Source: Sindora glabra (Eukaryota > Streptophyta > Magnoliopsida > Fabales > Fabaceae). From it: DNA of 64,000 nt. The notes beneath the pieces were generated by a model. That model ran no database searches and was not told where the DNA came from. It worked only from the letters and a program-made list of their open reading frames with translations. A program made the translations under genes and the position numbers. The stretch covers positions 14,279,701 through 14,343,700 of the forward strand of contig CM035233.1 in the NCBI GenBank assembly GCA_020226215.1. Direction: 5' to 3'. Below, piece by piece: positions 20,871-32,449 of this stretch (positions are counted from its first letter, which is position 1; each line of letters begins with the position of its first letter).

Positions 20871-23800
20871 GTAGTAACCCAATTAATACAATCTTAAAAT
20901 AATTATAACAAAAAGAGATAATCAAACCATAATTATACAAAATAAAATTTTAAAAATGGATAAATATAATAGTTATTATTCTAGACTAACTATCCACTGT
21001 ATATATATTAGAATTAGAAATTTCAAGGGAGAGTGGTGGCAATTGCTTAGAAACTATTACTTATGGTGCAGTTGCAACTATTGCTCGACTATTATAGGAT
21101 CCAAGACCATTACAAAACTTAAACTTATACCAATCAAATCTAACTTCTAGTGATGCCATCATATGCTAGAGATCTTAGTGGGTGCCATCCGAGTCCAAAA
21201 TATCTAAAAAGTATATTCATAAGTAGAGTACATAGTAAAATTAATTAATGAGATAATTATCACATAAATTTTCTAATAAATTTTAATTCAAACAACTTTT
21301 ATACACAAGACATATATCAAAACTTGTTTTATTATTAAAAAAATATTTCTTATTAAACCATTTTGTATACTAGATTAATAACACTTAGACAAAATAATTC
21401 AATCACATAGTTCAATCATAAACACAATATAAGTATTTAAATGTTTATTGGATGGCATGGTGGTAAAAAGGTTCCACCTTATTACTCCAAAACAACCATA
21501 ATCATGCATATTTCAGCCTTATCCCCTTCTCTTTACCTCATGCCATTCCATGTGACTTGAAATACAAGTTATTGGATTAAATCTTCACACTATTCACAAA
21601 GGTTTCATATCATATCACACAATCATGTCACAATGTCATGTGTAATATTCGAGCCAACAATGTCATAAATGGCATTAAAGCCTCTATTTGGCATATAGGT
21701 ACATTTTCACATATGGTATAAAAGTTACTTTCATATTAGGCTCTCACTAGCCCATTTCACATAATAAGGTGAGATCAAGATGCCATCCATAGCCATAATC
21801 AAAATATATAACATAATATATAGGATAATCTAGCAAAAAAAGTATACAATTACCTTGTCACTTACTAGTGACTATACAAAACATTTAAGCTTCCATTCCA
21901 TATATTAAATTACTGTATCACTTATTCAAGAGCTCATTAATATTTAGTCAATTTATGAGCTTTATGCACAAGTATTCTTATAAATAAACATGTAGTGCAT
22001 ATGTAAATCATAAGGTAATTCGTATTGCAATTCATGCACTAACCATTCAAGCAATTCTCAATTTCATAATGAAACTTATGGAGTAGTATCCATTTTTTTC
22101 ATAGTATTTCCATTATCATTCAAGTATACCTTCAAGTTATCATCTTTACACATTTATATGCTATTAAGTAAATGAAAAATCTATCTAAATTTGCCAATAA
22201 ACTCACAATTTTCATAGTAAAATCGAGGAATATTAAATTTAGATTTTCAAAGTTTTACAACTTCTATTTCCAAGAAATTTTAACTCTATGCTTTGTATAT
22301 TATTCTAATAAATAACAAAATTATTTTTTCTTCCTAAATCATGCATTTAATCATACTACCCAATAGTAGTAAAACTACTCCATTTCATGATGTAACATTT
22401 GAAAGTTAAGAAGAAAGTTATGAACTTGTACTAAGTTTTAATAAACATTTTTCAATTTAGAAATTTCATTTAAAATAGAAAATTTTATTAATTGTTTTCC
22501 AAAATTTTTAAAATTACGATAATTTTTTAAACTTCATATTTCAACATTTTTCAAACCTTAAAACAACTCACACAAGTTATCTTTATTCCTAACTATCAAA
22601 ATTGCTCAATATTAACACTTGAGCTTTGATATTCCTTTAAAAATGTTAAAATTTAACAAAAATTTCCAGAATTTTATTTTAAATATAAAATGATATTTTT
22701 CAATCATTTTTAATAAAAAATTGCATAAATTAACCACAACTTTAACCATCAAAATAGTTTGCAAAGAGACATATTTAAATTGGAAATTCTACTTTTAGAA
22801 CCCAAAATTCTTTATAAATTTCTAGAAAATTCTAGAGCAAAAATATATATTCAAAATATCATTTTTGACTCTTTTTCATGTTGAAAACAAACTACAAAGG
22901 TCACCCAAGTAATTACCAATCAAAATAGATTATAGGAGGACTTTACTACTTGAAAACATAGTTTTAAAAATAGTTTTATGCAATTTTCTATAAGCTTTCC
23001 AACATGTTTTAAAACATATTCTTGCTACAAAATTTTCATATAATTCTTTATAAACATTACTAGAATATTTTAAAAGATAGTGTAATAAGTTTTTCTTACA
23101 AAAATAGAATTTTTCTACATAAAACAACATAAAACCCAAGTGCTTTCTAAGCTTATTTCAAAATAATTTTTGCTTGAAAATATTGATGTAATCTTTCTAA
23201 AATCTTCATAATAGAGTGTAGTTTAATATCTACTCAATTTTATCATTAAAAACAAAACTTTTCCCTATGACAACATAAGAAACTCAAGAGCACTTCTTTA
23301 TGCAAAACCAATGTATTTTCAATTTCAAAACTTGATTTTTACACATTCTATCATCTTTAATATAAGCTATTGTTTAGTGTGAATAGGTTTTGAGAAATAA
23401 AAACATAATTTTTTTCCTTTCTTAAAGCATGAAAGTTCAAGCTATTCTCTCTTAAAAATTTTTTCTTCCATTTCTATATAAAATCATGTTTCCAAAACTT
23501 TGTTATTTTAAAAAAATCATTTTCAAAATCAACACTTTTCAATGTTTTATTATAAAAAATTTTAGAAAAAATTTTCAAACTAATCTACGATGATAATTAT
23601 GGCTTCAACACATCATCAATCAAAGCACAAGAATAATAGATAATCCACCATGAACAATCATGGTTTCAACATGTTATCAACCATAAAAATAGATATACAC
23701 TTTATATATAAACATCATCAAGAAAAAAATTAAAAAGAAAAAGAGTGAATCTTTACTTACTCAAGAAAGTTTATAGAAGTTATTTCCTTCACCTAGAATC

Positions 23801-24480
23801 CAAAGTATAAAATCCAAAATAATATAGAGTTTGTGAAGGGTCTACAAAAAGAATTATGACAAGAAGATGAATTCATAGAAATTTATAAGTTTCTTCCTTC
23901 ACCAAAAAATCAAGAAAGCTCCTATCTCCACTTAGTTCTAACAAATACTTAAGAAACTAATGAAATCTCTCTTAAAAAAATAGCAAGAACACTCAAAACC
24001 TTAACTTTCCTTCTCATTTTCACTATTTAATTGTCTTGGAATGTTGCAAAAATGAACTAAAGCTTAAACTATTTATAGGAGAAGTCCAGAGCATCTTTCC
24101 AAGAATATTTTTTCACTTGCATTGTGAAGATGACATCATCACTGCATCACCTTAGGAATATCCTTTTATGCTTCTTTCTCCATAAAATTTTTCTTTAAGT
24201 CTATTAATTATGAAAAAATTTCTCCTTTCCCCAAGTTTTGCTTTCATGCCCTTCAACTAAGCCCAATTTGTTCCTTTCTCCCTCTAACTTAGCTAAAATT
24301 CTTCTACTACCCCCATGTGAAAAATTGCATTTTTACCATCTTAAGTTAATTCTAAGGTGTTTTTAAGCAAAAACACTAAGTCATTCTAAAATTTTAATTA
24401 ACCTCGGATCTTAAATACTTTCAATTTGTCTCAAATTTTTGTAAATAACTTCTAATATATTTTTTTGTCTATTATCACAA
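20871..24480 (-). repeat. Probable solo LTR of a gypsy (Tekay/Del-like) element
   Basis: This stretch of about 3.6 kb starts TGTAGTAACCC and ends TTATCACA, compatible with an LTR reading on the minus strand. A minus-strand TATA box (CCTATAAATAG) lies at about 24074-24084. It shares features with 44231-46623: similar ends and a common segment around TTCCACCTTATTACTCC (21470 and 44665). No primer-binding site, polypurine tract or clear target duplication was seen at its edges, so the boundaries are tentative. Confidence 0.45.
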
Positions 24481-24606
24481 TAAATACTTCTAATGGTACA
24501 AATAAATAATTTTATTGATTACTTATTTATAGTTATTGTTTGACTTAATTTTATCTATTTTTTACTCTTAAATGGTATTAAATAAGTTTAAGTTTTAAAT
24601 GCCAAG

Positions 24607-27037
24607 TTAAAGGCTTTGCTTTATTGACTAATTTCACCCTTTATAGGTGGCTTCTATTCCTAATAGGAAATCGAGGGATAACATTATCATTCTTTTGGAG
24701 TTTTTGCATACAATAGATAACTTTAAGGGTAAAACAAAATATATGATTATCAAGCTTGATCCTAAAAAAGCATATAATTCTATGGAATGGAGTTTTATAA
24801 GAGATGTGCTAATTTTTTTTTTTTGAAGTTTCCTCAAGTTTGGATTAATCATGTTATGAGTCTTTTTAATAGGATGATTTATCATGTGCTATTTAATAAG
24901 GGTATGTTAGAGCCAATCTTTTCTTCTAAAGGGATTCAACAAGGAGATCCTTTATCCATGTATATATTCATTTTATGTATGGAATATTTCCATGCCATGA
25001 TAAATGATTGTTGTTAAAGAAAATTATAGGATCCTATCAAATCTATTAAACATGGATTAAAATTTTTATATCTTTTTTATGTTAATGATAAAAGTTATAT
25101 GACTATTAAAAGAATTCTGAACAAATTTCATTTTTAGTTTGAAAGTGAATTAGCTAATTCTAGAGTTTATTTTTCAAAAAACATTGATTTTGTTAGTGGT
25201 GTGCTAGCAATTAATCACAGGAGAAATTTGAGAAAATGTCCTAGGGTAGAAATCAATGCAAATTATAGTGCTAATGATTCTAATTTTTTTAATAGATAAG
25301 TTAAGGGAAAGAGTTTAAGGTTGGTGGTCCAAATTTCTTTCCTCTGTCGGTAGGTAGTGTTAATCAATTCTATTTTATCTACTCTTCCTTTAAATCATAG
25401 AAGTTTTTCTAAAAATCCTAGGACTATCCATTGCAAATTAGATTAAGTAGTTTATAGTTTTTTCATAGGGGGGTGATAGGGATCATAGGAAAATTCTCTA
25501 ATAAATTAGCAGACTATCACCTTGCTTAAAAGGTTAGGATCTCTTGATATAAAAGACACATTTTCAATGAATATAGGTATACTAAGAAATTTGGCTTGGA
25601 ATTTTATATAAAATAATAAACTCCTTTAAGTATAAGTGTTGAGAAAGAAGTATCTGCCTATTGGAAATAATCAAAGAATTAGGATTAACAAAAAGTGCTC
25701 CTATAACTAGAAGGCACTAAAATGCTTTGCTAATATTATTAATTCTAGTTTGAGATAGGTGGTGGGAAATGGTTATATAATTAATTTTTTGACCGATAAG
25801 TAGCTACAAGAGGGATGTTTAAGGGAAGTTATCCAAGGTCCCTTGCCTCAAATTAAATCTAATTTAAAAGTTAAAGATGTTATAATTAATGGAACATGGG
25901 ATTTAATTAACATTTCTATGCATCTTCTTGATAATATTGCCTTTCTCCTGTTATCGATACCTTTTTAGTTTGTTAAGAAAGGAAGACAAATTGGTATGGG
26001 GTTTGGCTAAATATGGTATTTGTTCTGTATAAAGCATTTACTAGTTTTTAAAAACTAGTAACTCCTTTAATCTTGACTTATCTAAAAATTCATTTTTTTT
26101 GGTTATTTATGCATAACAAAATTCTTACCAAGGAGATGTTCATTAGAAAAGATCTTAATACAAATAACATCGCTCATATTCTTAAGTAATGCTTAGCTGC
26201 TAGCTAATTATGGAACAATCTCCCTACTTGAACAAGTTATGTCTGTATTTTCCATTTAGATGTTATTGACTAGTTGAAAATTAATCTTACTTTTTCTAAA
26301 TTCAACTATAACTTAAAATTTTAGTGGGCTACGATTTTTCCTTTTGCCATTTGGAGTTTACAGTTACATAGAAGCAAAATGATATTTCATGATAATTAAG
26401 GTAAATTGGATCTAAAAGTTATAACTCTATTTAAGGCAATAGAATATTAGGCAATTATAGGATAGGTCATGGTACCTTATCCATAACTAGCTTTGAAGGT
26501 TAGGTGGGAACCTCTATAAGAGGGATGGTTTAAATTAAATACAAATGGTATAACTAGAAGTAATCCTAGTCTTGCTTGGTATGCTGTCATTAAGAGACAT
26601 TAGGCGGCTGATTGTTATAAGGGACTTGAAGTAAACTTAAATTTTATTGCTAAACTTTATGGATTAAGGGATGGTTTAATTTTAGCTTAAAATAGGGGCC
26701 TACACCCATTCATAATAGAACTTGATGCTTTAGCTATTATACATGTTATTACTAAGGATCACTCCTCTTACAATGCTTTTGTTTATAATTTAATTAAAGA
26801 CTATACATCTTTATTGGCTATTATAGGACAATATGTTATAAAGCATGTCTATAGGCAAGCAAATTTCTTTGCTAATTTTGTTGCCAGGAAAATAGTGAAT
26901 TTATATAATGGTCTTTGTCTTTTGGATGCTTCTCCTCTTAGAGCTACAATGTATATATACTTAGATACTATGAGAGTTTTTACACTCAGATATATCAATT
27001 CTAGTTTTTAATAATATTTCCTTATTTACCAAAAAAA
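24607..27037 (+). pseudogene. 5'-truncated L1-like LINE: reverse transcriptase, zinc-binding region, RNase H
   Basis: The plus strand shows the LINE reverse transcriptase from LISPF (24607) through IPNRKSRDNI, KAYNSMEWSFIRD and GIQQGDPLSMYIFILCME (24900-25000). The usual F-A-D-D box reads as YVND (near 25078), losing one catalytic aspartate. A zinc-binding region with KFKFFWLF-like style is near 26085-26300. The C-terminal RNase H domain (26500-27011) has NTNG where the first catalytic aspartate (NTDG) is expected, but retains an ELDA motif. The 3' end TTACCAAAAAAA (27026-27037) resembles the short A-tail of plant L1 elements. Endonuclease and ORF1 are missing. Confidence 0.88.
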
Positions 27038-29175
27038 TCCATATTAAATAAAGGCTAAAATGAATTTCTTTTTTGATATGAACATTCCTTTTTTACTCTC
27101 CTTTTAATATTAAGAAAAAAAGCTTCTTTTTTTTCCATCTTTATAAGAAGTAATTAAGTTAGGTTTCTTCATGATATGGAAAGGAACGTAAAAATAAAAT
27201 AAATATTACTTAAAAGTGTAAGTAATTTTACTTTAAAATAAATTTGAGTTATGTGAACTAAATTAACAAAATAATAAAAAAATGCTGACACCTTTTACGT
27301 AGTGAAATCTAATATTGTCTTAAGGGTTTTATATTTTGTTATACTAGGAGTTCAAATCCAAGACCTTATTTGTGCATCAAATAGATTACCACTCATATCA
27401 TTAAACAAATATTAGATGTCACTCTTTTTTGTATTGCTTTGCATTCATGACTAAGCATTTGCAACCAATAACCATTCTTTTTTTTTTAAATCAATAAGAG
27501 TGATTTAACAATTGGTTACACATATAAAAATTAGGGATCCAATATTGAATATAGTGAAAGATACAAAACTATAAAAAAACATATTAGATATCACTTAAAT
27601 TCAAAATTCTTAACAACTAACAACCACTTTTTTTATTAGTGGTATTGATCTTTGTGTTGTCATACAGGGGTTTGGTTAACTATGTGCAAAGGATAACTAA
27701 TGCACATACAATTATTTTTTTAAGGTTTAGTAAAAAATTTGCTTCTTTTTATTGTTTACATTATATCTTTTTCTAATATAATATTTTATTTTTTTATAAT
27801 ATGAAAATAAAATGGTATTATAACTATATTAATAATTTTTTAAATTAAAAATTATAATTAACACAAAAAATTTTAGTGGAAAATTATATAGGCAATACTT
27901 AATAAGAAAATTAGAGAGTCATAACCATTAAATCGTGAATGTTTTAGGCTTCGTTTATTTTATTAGAAAATATCTCTTATAGAAATATAATTTTAAAATA
28001 TGAAGATGATAGAAAATAGTTTAAATGTCTAATATTAAAAGTAAAGAATTTAGTAAAAAATAATTTCTTTTTTTTTAAAGAAGAAGTTATTTTTCTTTAT
28101 TACCATATCTCTCAATATCCTATTTTTTAATCACAAATTGTTGAAGCACATGGTACTCCTTTCTTTATATACAAGAAAATGAGATTTTTTTTTTAACAAA
28201 AATATCTTTTGAGAAACAAATAGAGTCTAATGTCATAAGCTAGTTATGTAATTTTTAGTTTTCTAACGTCAAAAGTCGTTGTTGACTTATATTCTTGTCA
28301 AAACTAGTGTAAGGCACATGCTTAGCATGGGAGAAAGTAATATAACAATTTAATTAGAATTATTTTAATAATATATAATTTGATATAACAAAAAATTTGA
28401 TGAAATAATTATTATCAATTACATTTAAATAAGGAATTTAATGAAGTATTACAATAAATATAAAATTAATATTTAAAACAATATAGAGCAAAGAAAAAGA
28501 AAAAGCTTTTATAATTTATTATACAAAAAAATTCATAATTATAATGTTAAAATATTTTAAAAATAAAATTAATGTAATTAAATTTATGATTTACTTTTTT
28601 CATAAGTAAGAATAAGATAATGTTAAAATTTTCAAAATATATAATATATAATACATGTCAAAATTTATAATGTGAAAATTTAATACTTCATAACATTATA
28701 CTTTTCATTGTGTTCGTTGATTGAGTATTATCATTCTTGAGATCATGATAACCTAGTTCATTAAGAAAATTGTAATTTGATCTGCATGTCACTATATACC
28801 AAAATTAGTTTATTACTAATTTTCTTAGAATAATGCAATATAGTAAAGCAAACTAAGTCGTACCCTTGTGATATTTTGAATTATATTTTCTTAATTGGTT
28901 CATTAACAATATTTACATAATTGTCTTAACTTATTTATGCACTAAAAATACTAAAAACTAATGCAAATAGAACTAAAACAAGCTATGTCAACAGGATGAA
29001 ATAATATGATAGTAGAATGTAGAATGTAGTATGTGTATGCAGAATACACAATTGGGGGAGTTTGTGATTCAAAATTGAAATAAACATATTAAACAAAAAA
29101 AATACAAAATAAATAGTAAAAAAGAAATTAATGTAATAAAATAGCCAATTTAAGGAATTGAGAGCTTTAGTTTGA
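27038..29175. other. AT-rich spacer, no gene seen
   Basis: Low-complexity AT-rich DNA. A GTTCAAATCC string at 27350 resembles a polymerase III B box, but no A box or tRNA fold accompanies it. Confidence 0.5.
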
Positions 29176-29505
29176 ATCAATCATGAATTAATTGATATTT
29201 GACTCTTTTAAATTAATTTTTCAATCTTGAATTACTTGGAATCCCTATAATAATTCATGAATTCTATACTAGATTATCATATAAGATTTGATCAATTAAG
29301 ATTAGCCGAATTAAGCGATCGCTATAATTCTTAAGATTTGATCAATCATGAATTAATTGATATTTGACTCTTTTAAATTAATTTTTCAATCTTGAATTAC
29401 TTGGAATCCCTACAATAATTCATGAATTCTATACTAGATTATCATATAAGATTTGATCAATTAAGATTAGCCGAATTAAGTGACCGCTATAATTCTTAAG
29501 CTAGA
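29176..29505. repeat. 165-bp tandem duplication
   Basis: Units 29176-29340 and 29341-29505 are nearly identical, with only a few substitutions (for example GCGATCGC versus GTGACCGC). No coding content was recognised. Confidence 0.92.
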
Positions 29506-31618
29506 TCAAAATTAATTTAAAGATAGAATTCGATTGAATTAAAAAATTAAATTAAAAACCTCCAAATTAATCCCTCAATCCTCTACTTCTATGAGTAAAA
29601 TCATTATTAACCAACCATAATTAATATCAAAATAGTAAAAAATCAGAAATCATAAGGATAAATATTAATTATACTAAATTAACATCCAACGTATGTAATT
29701 TCAAAAAATTAACACAAGTAATTAGGAAAAGAGAAAAATTAATTAGAGAAAGTTAACATCACAAATTATGATTTCATAATATAGAAGAAAAGAGCCTCAA
29801 ACTCCTTCAATTAACTTTGAATTTAGCCTTCCATGGCTAGAGAACATAAGCTAGAAGAAAAGAAAGAAAATTGTGGCATTATTTAGAGTGTAAAGTCTAC
29901 AAAATCTTTAACTCTAACTTATGTTCTTACCTTTATATCTGATCTAATTAACCCAAAATCTTATTGGACCTAAATTCTATATCTCTTAGGATTACAAGAA
30001 TAGGGCCTTCCTAATTTTTAGAAGTTTAGAACCTATTTTTATAAAAACTTTGAGAGATATAACAATCAATTCTCATAGGTTTGAATTTTAACTAGTATAA
30101 GACCATTAAAATAATGTAATTTGAATAAATCATAAGTATAAAAGCTATAGAGCTAGATCTTATAAAGATTTGAACACTAATTTTACATTAATTAGACATC
30201 TATAACTCTAGATATGGCTCAAAAATCAAAGTTAGCTTAGTTAGGATAGAGATAGGGCTTTAGATTTTCAGCTAAATAAGGATTTCAAGGAGTTTGAACT
30301 ACGCTTTGATCAAAACAATAAAGTTTTAGTTTTCAATGGTATAAAAATCACATCAATCCAACATTCGGAATTCAAGGTATAACTAAAAAATAGAAATATT
30401 ATCAAAATACAACATTAACTTATTAAATTTAAAATATTGTAAAACTAATCCCAAATTATAAAATAAGAGTAATTATGTGAAATTTAGCAAATATAACATA
30501 TTAAGAGATATAAAATAGGAGGAAATAATATAAATAAAATCTTATTGATGATAATTACTAACTAATATATTTCAAATGCATTAAATTAAGATTGATTAAA
30601 AAATTAAAGTGTTATAATAATATGAATTAATGTATTAATTTAGGAATTCTTCCATTTTTTATTATTGATGTATTAGTATTTTTAAAAACAATCCTATTAT
30701 ACATTTTTTCATACTTTTTAATATACATTTATAATTTATTGGATATTAATAGAAGAATCATCATATTTAGATTGCATTAAATCATGATTAATAATATAAT
30801 TTAAATATTATAGTAAATTGAGTTAATGCATTGATTTGGAATTTTTTTTACATTTTGATTTCATTATTGAAGCTTAATGTTGTTAAAATATTAATATTAA
30901 TTTTTTCAATCATCTTTTGAGCATAGATTATATTAATTTTAATATTTGAAATATTTGGAAAAGTTTTAAACATGGTGTACATTATTGATGCATTAATATT
31001 TTTAAAAAGTATTTTTATATTATTTTTTTACTTTCTATTTTTAATTATATTTTATTAGATATTGATAAACAAATATATGTATTTTATAAAATATTACATC
31101 ATAAATAATTATATAATTTTTAAAAATTATAATTAATTCGAATCATACAAGTGATGGTTTTACATTTGCCATCATATTTACTAATATTTCTAATTCTATA
31201 GTTTTCTTTTTATTTTTTTCTTATATACATAGTTGTCCCAAAAAATATATTATCCTAATTTTGCTGAAATTATGTTGATAATTAAAAATTAAAGAAAAAA
31301 ATTAATAAATAGAAACCAAATAATATGTAAAAAGATATAAAAATGTATAAAAAATTTTAATACTATCAACTATTTATGAAGAATGATATATTTTTCACCT
31401 TTGTACTTAAGAAATTCCTTGAATTAGAATTAACTGAATAAATTGAATTTTTTTAAATTTAGTTCTTATATAAAAAAAATATATCTATATATTTTAAAAA
31501 AATTGATAGAATATTGTTAAATTAAAATTAAGCATAATGAAAATTTTGCAAAAAAAAAATTACTTTAGATGTTGAATGAGTTAGAGCTAAAATAAATAAT
31601 TAATAATAAGTGAAATAA
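29506..31618. other. AT-rich spacer containing a diverged noncoding repeat
   Basis: The stretch 29860-30400 shows distant similarity in order and wording to 48760-49200 (for example ATTAGACATCTATAACTCTAGAT and ATTAGACCTTTAGAGCTCTAGAT). The rest is plain AT-rich DNA. Confidence 0.4.
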
Positions 31619-31623
31619 TGTTA
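31619..31623. repeat. Left target-site duplication of the plus-strand copia element (TGTTA)
   Basis: TGTTA precedes the LTR. TGCTA follows the right LTR, and the duplicated copy further right preserves TGTTA exactly. Confidence 0.7.
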
Positions 31624-31978
31624 TGTTATGAATAATTATTAAATGTGGATGTCCACAAATTAAATGTTATATCCCTAATTATGATCAATTATTAGGATCA
31701 ATTATGATCAATTATATCTCAAATTATGATCATATTATTAGGTTCCAATTATGATCAATTATACTCTCAATTGTGATGAATTCTATTTATGAATTATTAT
31801 TATGAGATTATAATATTTGATCAAATTGCTCTATAAATATGAGTTGTACAAATCATTTTATATACAGTTGAATGAAATATTCTCTTCCCTTTTGTATTTC
31901 TTTCTTTCCATATATTTCTTATTCATGTCTTTCATTTCTTTTTTATATCATTTCTTAAGTGTTAATAGTTTCATAATA
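31624..31978 (+). repeat. 5' LTR of the plus-strand copia element
   Basis: About 355 bp, TGTTATGAATAATT to TTTCATAATA. It is about 90 bp longer than its partner because AATTATGATCAATT is repeated about five times (31677-31782), against one copy in the 3' LTR. A TATA-like CTATAAATA lies near 31832. Confidence 0.9.
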
Positions 31979-31995
31979 CGTTATCAGCACGAGAC
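31979..31995 (+). other. Primer-binding region of the plus-strand copia element
   Basis: CGTTATCAGCACGAGAC follows the LTR directly. It does not match the 3' end of initiator-Met tRNA. It resembles the complement of an anticodon-loop region, which suggests priming by an internal tRNA segment, as known for some copia elements. The tRNA assignment is inference. Confidence 0.5.
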
Positions 31996-32449
31996 TCTGA
32001 TCCACTAAGGTAATTTCTTCCAAGCATAAATTATTTTACTTAATCTTGTTACTTTATGCTAATATATAATCCTTCCATCTCATCACATTCTTCTTCCTTA
32101 TTTTTGTCATATTTTAATTTTAATTTCTATAATAATTTTAACATTTTTTTTGAAGAAATAATAGTTACAAAATATTGAATATGATATATAGAAAAATAAA
32201 TAAATAATGAATTAAATTGAGAAAAAGAAAATAATTCATATGACATATTATACATTTGAAAAATTATTCCTGAATGCTAAATAAATTAATTTTTTTCTAT
32301 TTTGAAATGCATGTTAGTTTTTATAAAATGTGTGAGTATTATATATATATGGTATGCAATTACGGATATGTGGTAAATTCTTAATTATATTATTATCTCG
32401 TGATTGAAAAATTGCTATATGAAAAAAATATAATATATGTTATGTTGAT

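Noticed and set aside
27345..27360. GTTCAAATCC, another B-box-like string
   Set aside because: An isolated match in AT-rich DNA without A box or tRNA fold.
29176..29505. Two-unit repeat considered as a CRISPR-like array
   Set aside because: The units are directly adjacent without spacers and lie in plant DNA; this is a simple tandem duplication.
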